Part shown: in pieces, positions 45,686-57,580 of the stretch
How the letters are laid out: each line of letters opens with the position of its first letter
Numbering within the stretch: position 1 is the first letter of the stretch
Assembly (NCBI RefSeq): GCF_034140825.1
Contig: NC_089042.1
Coordinates: 25,449,001-25,513,000 of the forward strand
Origin: Oryza sativa Japonica Group
Taxonomy: Eukaryota; Streptophyta; Magnoliopsida; Poales; Poaceae
Length of the DNA stretch: 64,000 nt
Reading direction: 5' to 3'
Position numbers and translations under genes: made by a program
Notes under the pieces: generated by a model
What the model was told of the DNA's origin: nothing
Seen by the model: only the letters and a program-made list of their open reading frames with translations
Databases searched by the model: none

Positions 45686-46490
45686 CCATGATCGGTACCA
45701 CAAAAACCTCTATACCCGATGGTATTTGTTTTGGAACCAACAGTGAGTATTTGGATGCTAAAGTCCATCACTGCACAACATATATTGTCAATTTAAGAAC
45801 CAACAGTGATAGTGCTTAGGGCGAAAAGGGAAAAAACAGAATCAGCAGTTGGTTGCTGAGCCGCTGTTTTGTCTTCGTCGTGCAACTATACACATCTAGT
45901 TGTGCTTACCGTTGCCCTCCTCATACCAAGAGCCGTAGTCGTCATCACCATGCCTCCAAAATAGCCACTACCTACCGTTGTCCCCATCCTCTTCCACAGT
46001 CTCCTCACCGCCAGATCCAAGGGTATCGAGCACAACACCGTGCCTCCTTTCTCAACTCCCTCCTTATCGCCAGATCTCCTCCTCCTTATCTGTTCTTCTC
46101 AACAACCAGGTTTGGGGTGTTGAGCTCGCCGTCGGATGCATCCACTAAGTGGGAGTGACGATGGTGGCAGCATGAGGAGGACAACAAGGAGGAGAGGGAC
46201 AAGGGAGTGCGTGTAGATGGAGAGGTGAAGAGCGAGAGAAATGGACTTAGTGCGTCGGGCTAGTCAAAATTCCTACTCCACACAACCATGTTGTTTCACT
46301 ATCGGTTCACTAGAAAACCGGTAGTGAAAGTATCATTATCGGTTCACTAGAAAACCGACAATCAAAGTATCACTAACTGTTTATGATGTGAACCATTACC
46401 AATTTTATCATTGTTCGTTTTTCTCTCAAACTGATAGCGAAAATTTTGCTATCTTGTTGTGGTTCAAGGTGAACTAGCGGTGAGATTGAC
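45686..46490. mobile_element. CACTA-like subterminal repeat region
   Basis: Repeated direct and inverted words ATCGGTTCACTAGAAAACCG and ACCGGTAGTGAAAG (about 46290-46440), plus GGAACCAACAGTGA/AAGAACCAACAGTGA (about 45730-45815). These resemble the subterminal arrays of CACTA (En/Spm) elements. Terminal CACTA ends were not located. Confidence 0.4.
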
Positions 46491-46989
46491 TGTGTTGGGG
46501 TCGAGTGACAGACCGAATCTGTTGGGGTCTATTTGGTTCGCTACCCTGAGTTTATTACGATTTTTGCTTGATCAAGCATCCTAAGCATGCATATATGTGT
46601 TTTGTTTGGTGCCTTGTGCTCGAGCATACATTCTTACTATGCTAGTACTCGTCTTGGTACGAGATGGGACGTGAAGGCCACCGATAAGAGATGGCATCGA
46701 TGGCGGCCACTATCTTGTCACTTAGCCCAAAGTCTGTCGATGGCTATGGTTGCAACGAACAGGCAATCCCGGCCTGAGCCGACTTCAAGGTGCGCCATGA
46801 AGCGGAGGTATCAAACATGTTCAGAGCTTCCACCATCGTTGTCCTTGCGGGTGGTTGAAGCTCAATGTTCTGGATTGACAACTAGTTAGACAACCAATCA
46901 ATTGAGTTGATCGTGCGGGTTGGGAGGAACACCACGGTGGCTACTGGGATCACATGCAATGTGTGGGTGACATCACCAGCATGCTCATT

Positions 46990-47650
46990 GTCCTAGTCCT
47001 ATCCCAATTCTTGCAGGATTGGAGTCGAGTCCACAGAACCTCGCTTTGGGCCTTCGAAGATGAGTTTGTTTGGCGATGGATCGATGGACCATACTTGGCT
47101 TAATCCGCATACAGAACCTTCTTCCTTAGCCTCAATTCCTTCCCTTGCACCAAACACCTTTGCCGTGGCAGCGGGCCGACCAAATGTAAGATTTTTCTTT
47201 GATTGGATTTGCAACGATGTCGTTGGACAGCCGACCGAATGCTTGATCGAGGAATTGACCACCACTCCATGTGCCTCTTCTGTGTGCAAGAGAAAACGTC
47301 AACCAAATTCTCATTGACTGCGTTTTCGCAAGATAAGTCTGGTGCAAGCTGTTAGCCTCGGCTGGACCCAGTAACCTCTCGCCGAGCCACCGATCGATGC
47401 TTCAAGGTTAGTAGCAAACCTCGTGGTTTCGCCTAGGCAAGCAACACAAGAAGGGTTTCGACTCTCTTGTCCTCCTGGTTGTCTGCCACTTGTGGAAAGA
47501 AAGGAACGCCCGTGTCTTCGACGGTGTTCTGTCACAGGTTATCAATGATGGTGGAGCGGATTGTGCAAGAAGAGCAACAGTGGTTTGAGGCAATGGTAAA
47601 TCATGTTAGGAGGTTGTTCGTTTTGCTTCTCCCACTTTTCTCTTAATTAG
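46990..47650 (+). mobile_element. LINE 3'-end fragment, degenerate
   Basis: Frames read like the C-terminal zinc-binding part of a plant LINE ORF2: a stretch close to HHSMCLFCVQEKTSTKFSLT, then FDSLVLLVVCHLWKERNARV. It is shifted in frame and lacks the reverse transcriptase. The region before it (46490-46990) shows nothing recognisable. Confidence 0.6.
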
Positions 47651-47711
47651 GAGTCACACTCGTTTTAGTATGCTCCTCAGTGTCTAACCGCCTAGACGTG
47701 TTACCAATATA

Positions 47712-47787
47712 CTCCCTCCATCCCAAAATGTAAGCATTTTTGTCCAGATTCATAGTCAAAAGTTGCTATATTTTGAGACGGAGGTAG
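47712..47787. mobile_element. Stowaway MITE, short
   Basis: CTCCCTCCATCCCAAAATGT and CTATATTTTGAGACGGAGGT ends; TA flanks; 76 bp. Confidence 0.75.
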
Positions 47788-49036
47788 TATGTTATTCTCC
47801 TTCTAATATATTGACAAAAGTTTTATGCCTTCGTGAAAAAGAACTCATCTTGGTTCGGAAGTGCAAGAGCCAAGGCTTGACTTTGGTGGCAAAGCTGGAT
47901 GAGGTAGCTAGCCGGCGAGACCCAGCGGCGCTAGAGCTTTAGTACAGCGGATCTAGTAGACGATGGATCAGAGCGCCGAGAGAAAGCGAGACGATGATGG
48001 CTGGCTCTGCAACAAAGCTATAGCATCACGTCGCGTCGCGGCATCCCGTCCCATCGATGGCCCTCTGATTCTGATGAGAAGAACACAACCACGACGTCGT
48101 CATGATGCACGCAGCGAACCGCCAAGCAAAGCAAAGCAAAGCAAAGGATTGCGATGAAACACGTTGCAGAAATTGAACTGCAGAGAGAGAACCCCATGCC
48201 CATCTCTCCATTACTGTAACCCGTCAACTCTCGCATCTCTGCTTGTTGCAACGCATGTGTGCATGAATCCCTGACCTAAAATCACATCCATCCATCTCCC
48301 TCCATCCATCCATACATATATATATATATTTATGATATATCCGTCGTCAATCCATCACTGATCGGATGATACTTTTTAAAAGCTTGTTTCCTTCTTTAGT
48401 TCATGTTTACTCTTCAGGCTTTTCAAGCTAGGAGTACTAGCTACGACATGCACATGTGTCTCTACTCTAGTGTAATTCATATATCCATTCATGCATGCAG
48501 CTAGATGCGTTATGTGTGCATATATGCTCTCTTCATCAGATCGCATGACAGTGAGAAAAATCCTCACTACTACTGCAATACTGCTAGTAGTACAAACCAG
48601 TAGTTTTAATTTGATCATGAGATGAATGATGCATGCTAGTAGCACGTAACAAAAACATCATAGCATTGGGAATTTAGAACTGAATATAATCCATTGTTCA
48701 CTTATCATAACATCTAACAAAACAGACTAGCTGATTATATATGTAGCCATTACATTGCATGTGAATACATGCACGCATGGATTCACAGACAAAGTAATAC
48801 TAGTAGTAATTAAGCAAGTAGTTACTAGTAGTAATACTCAACCCAGTGCACCAATGCTTGCAGCTCATGCATGCAAGCTAGGTACACACCTGAGTGCATG
48901 AAAATAACCAAATGATGACTAATTAATTAACAACCACTAGTAATTTCAAAGCAGCTAAACAAGTGCTTGTCTAAATACCACACTTGCAAACTAAAGGATA
49001 TCCAGATCGTAGCCCTAAAGAAACCAACGGCCCAGA
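47788..49036. other. 3' flank of the NAC gene, no other gene seen
   Basis: Contains simple repeats (CATCCATC and TATATA at about 48280-48330) and GCATGCA words. No supported coding frame. Confidence 0.5.
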
Positions 49037-50931
49037 TCATGCGCCCCTGGGCACTGCAGGTGGGCCCATCTCATAAATGAATCCACTGTGCTGCAGGTAA
49101 GCGTCCATCCAGGTAGGTGGCGGTGGCTCCTGTTGACCGGCGTTGACTCCGAGCTGCGCCGGTGGGCCCCCCTTGCCAGTGACAGTACTAGCACAGCTGA
49201 AGGAAGGAAAAGCAGCAGCAGCAGCAGCAGCCATGGCGCCATTGCAAGAAATGTGGTTATCGCTGCTGTTTGTGGTGTTTGGCTCATTGGGGAAGACGAA
49301 GCCGCCATTGTTGCTGCTGCTGTTCTTGCTGTTCGCATGGCTGTGCTGCAGCAATGGAGGATGGAAGCTTGTGGGGAGATCATGGTGGAAGGGGACGAGG
49401 CTAGGGTTTGGGAATGGGACCGGAGGAAGGTCATGGAAGATGCTGCTGGGGTGGTGGTGGCTCACTGGGAGGTAGTAGCTGGCTGGGCTCTTCATCATCA
49501 TCAGCTTGCTGTACTGATCTCCTACCTTGTGAAAGATCCTGCAGATCACCCATTCCTCCTGCATGATAGTAGTATCAAAAACAACCAATGTCTACATGTC
49601 AGTTCAGTTTATGATGAAGTGTTCATAAGATCAAATTAATAGTATTCATTTCTACGGATTGTGATCTTGTTGGACAGAAATATAGCATAGAGTATATTAA
49701 GATATATATTTATATATTTAGCTCTGAACTTCTGCAGAGATTTCTTTCTTTGTTTCTTCTTCCTTTTCTTTTGGCCCTATAGATGTGCATAGCATGCATC
49801 AGCATGAGGCATGGATTACTAGCTGTATATTGATGCAATGCTGCAACGAATAGTTTATCTATTTGACACATTTTTTACGATCTGCACAAGAAAGATTGGA
49901 GACGAGGTATGTCAATGGTTGGAGATATGTAAAGTACAGCCACCCTGAAGGGAACAAAACACAGGAGGGAGGGAATCACACTAGCTTGGATCTTGTGTCA
50001 GTGCAAAGGAGATTTTGAGCAGAAATAAACTACTACTCCTACTAGTAGTCTAGTACTCCACACACACTGCTGAGACTGTACTACCACCACTGCAGGATGT
50101 ACCAATGTATAGCAAGCAGCACACATTACAGTATTTTACACCATTGAATGCACAAAAGTGCATAGAGCATAGTAGTAGCATACCACAGCATCAATCTGTG
50201 CATGCATATGTCATCTTATGTGTTCTTGCACGCATGCATGCATGCTACATTGAATGCACCAAATCACCAATATCTACTCTGAACTCTGAAGAACTAGTTG
50301 CAGCAGCTATCTTCTTCAGAAGTTCAGAACAGTGACATGAAACTGATTTTTTTTTTCAGAAAGACAAAGATGCAATGGCAATGACAATGGCAATGCAGGT
50401 GGGTGTTACCTTGGTGGAGCGGCGAGCGGCGGCGAAGTCGCCGTCGAGGCGGTACTCGTGGAGGACCCACTTGGTCTTCTCGCCGCGCGGGGCGCGGCCC
50501 TTGTAGAAGACGAGCGTCTTCTTCATGCCGATGAGCGCGCCGCCGGCGGCGGCGGCGGCGACCACCTCCCTGTCCTTGCCGGTGGCCTTCCAGTAGCCGG
50601 CGCCGGTGGCGCGGTTGGTGCGCAGCCCCGTCGGGTACTTGCGGTCGCGGAGGCTGAAGAAGTACCACTCCTTCTCCCCCATCCTCGCCGCCTCCGGCAG
50701 CTCCCACGGCTCGCACCGGTTCAGGTCCACCTCCGCGATGTCCACGCCGCCGCAGCACGCGCCGTTGAACACCTTGGCGGCGAGGTAGAAGGTGACGAGC
50801 TCCTCGTCGGTGGGGTGGAACCTGAACCCCGGCGGCAGCCCGTGCTCGCCGGCCGCCGCCGCCGCCGCCGCCATCTCCTCCCCCAGCATCTCCCACAGCG
50901 CGTCCCCCATGGTGGCCGAGTGATGATGCAT
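49037..50931 (-). CDS. NAC transcription factor, NAM/CUC3-like
   Basis: A DNA-binding regulator of the NAC family, closest in pattern to the CUP-SHAPED COTYLEDON/NAM group that sets organ boundaries and meristems. Two exons, 50410-50931 and 49037-49558, join in frame to 347 aa. The NAC domain covers residues about 32-190 with all subdomains: [95 protein letters not shown] and HEYRLDG. The second exon then opens with [11 protein letters not shown]. The C-terminal activation part is Ser/Pro/His-rich with an alanine run. The first ATG is at 50931; a second at 50910 has a stronger context (ACCATGG) and may be used. The single intron falls between the DNA-binding subdomains D and E. The CUC-group assignment is by memory; a CUC3 orthologue is likely. 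Confidence 0.92.
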
Positions 50932-51116
50932 CTCTGAATCTGATGTCCCTCTCACACTGTCACACAATCACTGATCAAGAACCCTAGCTCACTCGATCTC
51001 TGCACTGCAAGATGCAAGCTAAGATCGATGAAGCGATTAAACCTAGCTGGTGAGAAGCTGAGCTAATGGAAGTGATGTGTTCTTGGCTATGGTGTGGTGT
51101 GGTGTTGAGGAAGAAG

Positions 51117-51136
51117 CCAATGGCGGTCTATATAGC
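51117..51136 (-). promoter_or_regulatory. NAC gene TATA and CCAAT boxes
   Basis: On the minus strand a TATA box (CTATATAGA, 51128-51136) is followed closely by ATTGGC (CCAAT box reversed, 51117-51123). It lies about 200 bp before the first ATG, giving a leader of about 170 bp. The close CCAAT position downstream of TATA is unusual and may be chance. Confidence 0.5.
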
Positions 51137-51294
51137 GGAGCACTGAAACCGTAGAAAAGGCCTCTCGTGTTTAGGCCGGCCAAGCAACTACACGGTACAC
51201 AGTGCAACAGTACACACACTCTTTCTTTCTTTTTCAACCTATCCGGCTATCCCTCTGTCTACTGTATCTTTCTCTCTTTGTACGTTTCTACTGA

Positions 51295-51630
51295 GGGCCC
51301 GTTTAGTTGACAAAAAAAAATTTCACCTACATATCACATCGGATATACGGACACATATTTAAAGTATTAAATATAATCTAATAACAAAATAAATTATAAA
51401 TTCCGTTAGGAAATTGCGAGATGAATTTATTAAACATAATTAATCCGTCATTAGCAAATGTTTACTGTAGCACCACATTGTCAAATCATGGCGTAATTAG
51501 ACTTTAAAGATTCGTTTCGCAACTTCCTGGTGAACTGTGTAATTGGTTTTTTTTCTACATTTAATACTCCATGTGTCCACGCATTCGATGTGACAACGCG
51601 AAAAATTTTGCTTGGAAACTAAACAGGCCC
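51295..51630. mobile_element. Tourist-like MITE, copy 3
   Basis: Ends GGGCCCGTTTAGTT and AACTAAACAGGCCC; 336 bp. The body matches copy 1 at 33716 throughout. It lies about 160 bp upstream of the NAC TATA box. Confidence 0.75.
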
Positions 51631-52542
51631 GGAAGATAAAGATAAAGTTATTAGGGTATGAAAAAAATATTGATAGTTTTAATTATTACAAACTCAAAAA
51701 TAGATTTACCAGTATATGATATTTTTTGTACAAAATATATCATTTAATAGTTTAAAGAACATGCTAACGAAAATCAAGATAAAATTTGTATATCAGAAAA
51801 AAAAGAACCTGAAAATGGTGAGATTAAAGGATGGTGACAGGCAAGATGTCACCTTGAAACTTGAATGGCCCGAAAGAGGCCGGAAACCTGATGGAGCTTA
51901 AGGAGAACCTGAATTCAAGCTTGCAAAGATGTGCACAGTACAGTGCACTGCTACTATTCACAAGCTGATGCATGTAAAGCCCCAGCTAAAGCTTGCAGAC
52001 TGCAAGGAAAAAAAAAAGCACTATACAGTATATATACACACAAGAACATGTACACATCAATTAATTAAGTTGGTTTTTCCCCCACTATCTAGTTAAGTAT
52101 ACATTGGAATGTAGATAGTGTTTTCAGAGAAATTATGCAGAAGAAGGATTTTGGAACAGATCGAGCTACCAGAAACCATTTTTTCCCTGCATGCATGCAT
52201 GCTCGATTGCCGGCTGGTTCCTGCTTTTCTCAAATGCAGCACTTCGTGGCTTCGTGCGATTGTCAGCAATGTCCCGACACAGCTGCATAAACAATCAAAC
52301 ACTTGCACAGTGCGTGCGTGTAAGTACGACGTCCGTTTTTCTTTTATCACCACATGCAATTCTTTTAGTACTCTCGTGCATCTACCATTGTCAATCCCAG
52401 CGATCAATCAACCCTAGCAAAAAAACACACATAGGGTTAAGTTTTTACTGTGTTTTTTATATGAAGAATAGAAAGTTTATTTGTTCTTACTCCAAGCAGA
52501 AACGAACAGTAGTACTACTGTGGAAGAAATAAGAGAGATCTA
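51631..52542. other. NAC upstream intergenic region
   Basis: No gene. About 51700-51800 is a diverged copy of the repeat at 10264-10470. Further upstream sequence may hold NAC regulatory sites, none of which I can place. Confidence 0.4.
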
Positions 52543-52768
52543 GGCCTGTTTGGGGAGCTTTAGATTATGAGAAGCAGCTGTTTGATAGCCAGCTTCTGAG
52601 AATCTGAAAAAGCTCTAAAACCCAGCTTCTCTAGCTTCTGGCTTCTTAGTTCATTTTTCAGAATCTGTAACTACAGATTCTCAGAAGCTGTGGACTGTTT
52701 AGGCAGCTTTTAGCAGAAGTAGTTTTTGAGAAAAGCTGCAGCTGGAACAAGCTCCCCCAAACAGGACC
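52543..52768. mobile_element. Palindromic MITE
   Basis: Ends GGCCTGTTTGGGGAGCTT and AAGCTCCCCCAAACAGGACC, with CTA on both sides (52540-52542, 52769-52771). The two halves pair along most of the length (AGCTTCTGAGAATCTG words), so it folds into one hairpin. Confidence 0.75.
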
Positions 52769-54929
52769 CTAGTGAGGGAGTGTGTGTCTTTGTGCACTTG
52801 TTTGGTTGTGCATTTATTTTGACTACCAGAGGAAGGTAGCAGGGCCTGCAATGGCAGCATTGGGGTTTGGAATGGAGTTTGCACGAGTTGGGCAGTGAAA
52901 TTCACTCGTCGTCGTACCTGGACCCCAGAGCCCCAGTACTTGTTTTTCCACTTTGATCAGCTACCTTAACTTGCCACAATTGCCCTTGCAGGGTTGTCAT
53001 TTCTACTACCCATGCCTCGGTCCTAAAATACAATGGCTTTTGAAGATACTAAATTAAATCGATTGAGATGAGAAAATAATAAAGAGGTAAATTAAATAAG
53101 AAATGCTTGTTGATCAACTTGTTACTCTAGCCCAACAAGAACTACACCCACCATAGTTCCCTCGCCTCGCATGTCAGTTTCGTCGAGGTGGTAGGAGAGT
53201 AGGTGGATGCGGACAACCCATCTGTTACCATGGCCATGAACCAAAGGCTGGAGCCCAGAGCGGGGAGAAGCCAATACCAATGTCGAGTGTAGAGTGGAAA
53301 TTGAGGAAGCAATGAAGTAACATGATATTTGCACCATTTTACAGTCCTTCAAGGGGAGAAATCTAGGTGTTGACAACACGCCATCGCCAGGTGACAGCGA
53401 ATCGACACAATGTGAAGATCGACGACCATCACCTCTTTGAGGCCCCTTGATGGCGGGCAGCCTCCAATCCACTTGACGGTTATCGTTTTTAACCTTGTTG
53501 ACAGCCAAATCCGCACCACTACCCTTCCTCCTCGCCGTCCTAGTTTGATGACCAACGCCTACCGCTTCAACTTGAGCACCTACACCATGCTGCCATCGTC
53601 ATCTCCAAGCAAAGCCAATGGGCTAGGGATGTGCCACCGTCGCCACATCCAAGTAGCGCTATGTATATTGTTGTTTCTTCATACTAATTGTTGTTCCCGA
53701 TGGTTAATTATGGATATGATGTGTTTGTTGTGATCATACACTTGAGTTTGGCTAATTGTCTTACTAATGGTTTGCTGGTGTTGTTTTCTTGTTATTAGCT
53801 TGTGGATACTATCGGGCGTGGGGACATATCAGGTGCCCAACACCCGTTACAAGGGGACGGGAAAACCAGCCACCATGTGCTGGGATGGGGATGGGGATGG
53901 TCGATTTCTTCTGGTGTGGCCTATGCGGATGGGTATATGTGAAGGCAAGAGATGAGAGAGGTGACGTAACTATATTAGCAATTGATCGAATGGATACTAT
54001 ACAAACAAATATGTCTAGATTTATATATATAATTTGATTTATTTTATAACAGAATGAGTACTTTAAAACAAGTTTCATTCGGTTCAAAAGTTGCAGTAGT
54101 ATCAACAATATATGCATGTGTAACACAACGGTAAATAGGATGTGAGCATCAACTGCTATACTAGCTAGTGGCAGTCTACTGCAAAGGTGGCGTCCCCGAG
54201 GAGGGAGAGAAGGAGAAAAGGTTGGGTGAAAAGGAGGGAGAGAAGAAAAGGTGATCGATCAGGTCGATGTGATCACAATTCTTTGGCTCCATCGATCCAA
54301 GCTACTGCTACTCCAGCTATCCATCGATGGAAACGATAATCCCGATAAGATAACGGCGACAACGCACATCGATTAGGGCTAGGGTTTGTTGAGAAAAACA
54401 AATGGTATCCTCCTCCTAGCTAGGGTAAATAATTAATTTGCTTAGGCTGCACCAATGATTGCCATATGAATGCTTGATCACAAACTCATCAGCTATATCT
54501 ACTGCTCCCCTACGAGGAAACTCGGCTTTTGTTGAGATAAAAAAAAAAGGGGGAAAACTCAGCTTCTGGTTTAATGACTGGCCATCTACTACTCCATGCT
54601 AATCAAAACAACCTCTTTGATTTGTGTTTAATTTGATACTCTTGATTGGAATATACTCGGTACATTTCAAAATAAATCAACCTAAAATATGACATGATAT
54701 TCTATCCAGATTCGTTCCGCTTTCTTCGTTACTTGTATCCCAATTCTTCTCGTCCCGCTCTCTTCGTGTTAAGGCATCCACAATATGACGTGACACCCTA
54801 AATAAACCAACCTAAAATATCATGCTAAATATGACGTGATATTCTATCTAAGGTATATTATCACGTCATACTATGGAAGCCCTAACACAAAGAAAGCGAA
54901 ATGAGAAGAATTGGGATACAAGTAACTAA
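52769..54929. other. Intergenic, no gene recognised
   Basis: About 53130-53960 has moderate GC and several short frames on both strands, none family-like; it may be decayed coding or transposon DNA. The remainder is AT-rich. Confidence 0.4.
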
Positions 54930-55275
54930 TGGGGTGTTTGGACGTGACTAAAACTAGTTTTATAGTCCATGTCACATCGGATGTTTGACACTAATTAGAA
55001 CTATTAAACGTAAACTAATGACAAAACCCATTCTATAACCCTGGACTAATTCGCGAGAAGAATCTATTGAGCTTAATTAATACATGATTAGGCTATATGA
55101 TGCTACAGTAAACATTATCTAATTATAGATTAATTATGTTTAAAAAATTTATCTCGCGAATTAGCTCTCATTTATGTAATTAGTTTTGTAAGTAGCCTAT
55201 GTTCAATACTCCAAATTAGTGCCAAACATCCGATGTGGCACGGACTAAAGTTTAGTTCTGGATCCAAACACCACC
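54930..55275. mobile_element. Tourist-like MITE, copy 4 (diverged)
   Basis: Ends TGGGGTGTTTGGAC and ATCCAAACACCACC, TAA on both sides (54927-54929, 55276-55278), 346 bp. The body keeps the family words CACATCGGATG, CTAATGACAAAAC and ATCCGATGTGGCAC. Confidence 0.78.
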
Positions 55276-55673
55276 TAAGTAGTCTTGACACCGTTTGACA
55301 GTTAACGGGCAACGTTTGTACTACTACAGTATAGAACACGAAGAAATCCGTGGGACAGATCACAGATGGGTGAGCAAAGGCAAACGCGCGTACGTAGGTG
55401 CAGTGAAAATCTGGCTGGCAGCACTGTTGCATGCCACTGTACATTCTCACACTCCTCCTATACACATTTCGATCCTGATCCACGGCCGCGCAGCGCAGCG
55501 CAGCGCGGCGAGACAACGATCGAGTTTGTTGCGCCCGCGCGGCCGCGCGCGACGAGGTGCGCAGCGCAGGGCTTCATTAATGGGGCGCAGGAGCCAAAGC
55601 TAGCCCAGGGTGAAGCCGAAGCCGAAGCTGCTGGTGCTAGCCGGCCATGGCAGACAGCTTCAGAAATCAGAAT

Positions 55674-55710
<37 letters not shown>

Positions 55711-55932
55711 AGGCACGGCCACGTGCGAGAGCGGCGGGACGGAGGTGACGAGTCGGGCCGGGGGGGGGGGGGGGGGGTGGCGCTCGTGCGCATCCACACG
55801 CGATCGTCCAATCTACTCTACCGGATGAGCAGCAGCAGCAGCTTTCTTCTCACCTGCGCCCATGCCACGCATGCGTACCATACCTCTGTCCATTTCGCAT
55901 CCAAATTTTCATGAAAATTGCTATGCATGCTA
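55276..55932. other. GC-rich intergenic stretch with simple repeats
   Basis: Contains GCGCA repeats (about 55490-55510), an (AG)14 run (55677-55704) and an 18-base G run (55760-55777). No supported gene. Confidence 0.5.
55760..55777 (+). repeat. Poly-G tract of 18 bases
   Basis: An uninterrupted G18 run preceded by GGGCC; able to form a G-quadruplex. Confidence 0.9.
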
Positions 55933-56032
55933 CTACTTCCGTTCTAAAATATAGTAATTTTTAGTTATAAATCTAGATACACAGATGTCTAGATTCATAG
56001 CTAAAAGTTGTTATATTTTAAGACGGAGGGAG
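55933..56032. mobile_element. Stowaway MITE
   Basis: Left CTACTTCCGTTCTAAAATAT; right ATATTTTAAGACGGAGGGAG; TA flanks; 100 bp with pairing inner arms (AAATCTAGATA/TGTCTAGATT). A related decayed fragment follows to about 56165. Confidence 0.75.
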
Positions 56033-56279
56033 TATTACTTAACTATCTGTCGCAAAGTATAAAAGCCTAGCTAATACTGGATAGGATACATCCTAATATA
56101 AACACTAGTATGAATAAACTATCTGTCCAGATTCATAGTAATAGAATGTGTCCCATCCAGTACTAGACTTACGTACGATTGAATTTGATCAACGGCCGTA
56201 AACGGTTGCGGTGCATATATATGGACATGCTTTGTTTTGATTGATATGTGGTTACATGTCTCTAGTTGTAAATGAGTTG

Positions 56280-56500
56280 TACATAGCTGGTACCGGTTCC
56301 AAACCTCTTATATATGTCGGTTTTCTAAACCGGCACCAATATAACATAACTAATAAGAATAGTCGTTGTTGTCAGATTTAGAATCAGCACCAATAATACT
56401 TTTATTCTATTTTTATTCTGCCAAAAAACTCATTAAAAAACATTTTATAGGTGTTGGTTTTAAGTAAAACCGGCACCAACAAAACCGATGTCTGTGTGGT
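56280..56500. mobile_element. CACTA-like subterminal fragment
   Basis: Repeated GGTACCGGTTCCAAAC, TTCTAAACCGGCACCAAT and GTAAAACCGGCACCAAC words in both orientations; no element ends found. Confidence 0.4.
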
Positions 56501-57561
56501 GTTCTGTACTCTCTCTCTCTCTCTCTCTAGCTATAGGACGGCAAGGAAAAAAAAATTCAGGTGTGTGCTATTATTATATGCATCGATGAAACTGAAGCTA
56601 CAGTTGTGTCCCATTCGTCGTGGTACGTGGGACTGGGAGTACGCTGCACGGGCGCCTGGCCCCGGCCGCCCAACGCAGTCCATCTGAAACAAGTCACCGA
56701 CGATCGATATATTTGCTCCTCTCGAATCTCGATCGATGGCCATCTGACAAATGTCACGAATTGAAGCTTCAATCTTTCTTTTCTCCATGCACGCACACGT
56801 ACTACTCTCGACACTATTGCCATCGATCGTGAGATCTATCGGAACTCAATAGAAATACAAAGAGATGGATCGACGTATCTTCGGAATTAAGAATCTTGAC
56901 GACTATTCTGAACTTCCAAAAGATCGATTCTCTTAGCTTCAGTAGTAATATTATTGATGCTATTGCGTCCAAGATTTTACCTTCCATAATAAACAGTTAA
57001 TAATAGTATTATATTTCTCCCAGATTGCTGCATGGAATTGCGAGCGAATTGGAACAGCTAGTGCAGCCTGCAAACTGCAAAGGATGGGCGAACAGCTCAA
57101 TCAATGCACACGAGAGGCAACAAGCGAAGAACAGCCAGATGCTGCATGCTGCAGAGCTACTAGTAGCTTTATTTGCTTTGCACCTGCACTCACGTTCTGG
57201 CGCATTTAAAGGGCAACGTCGTCGCAAGCAGAGGCTTTGGAATCGGCGACAGCAGCAGATGCAGATCGAGAGCTTGGTGGTGCCCGGCCATGGCGGCCAG
57301 GTAGGATGGATGGATGCTGGATGTGCAAGGGGAGGAGATCGAGGGAGACCTGGTGGTTGTCCAGCTGCTTGGCTCTCTGCAGGTTTCAGAGACTGCAAGT
57401 TTCTGCTTGCATGCATGCATTCATCAGGCAAAACATGCATTCATCTTCTTTTTCCTCTCTTTTTAGTTTCCTGCTAATTGCCATTTGTTCCACACCATTT
57501 GTTCTGCACTGCAGGCGCTTCTAGAAGATGAAAAGTTCAGCTTCTCTGGGCCCAACACATT
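56501..57561. other. Intergenic, no supported gene
   Basis: A CT repeat at about 56510-56528. About 57020-57480 has even composition and several short frames on both strands but no family resemblance; a non-coding transcript is possible. Confidence 0.35.
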
Positions 57562-57580
57562 GTACATTGTAGGAAGAGTG

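Noticed and set aside
53437-53955. Short frames at 53.4-53.9 kb
   Set aside because: Frames on both strands are short and unrelated to known families; not enough to call a gene.
57009-57477. Paired frames of about 145 codons on both strands
   Set aside because: Mutually antisense, no family resemblance; a non-coding transcript cannot be excluded.
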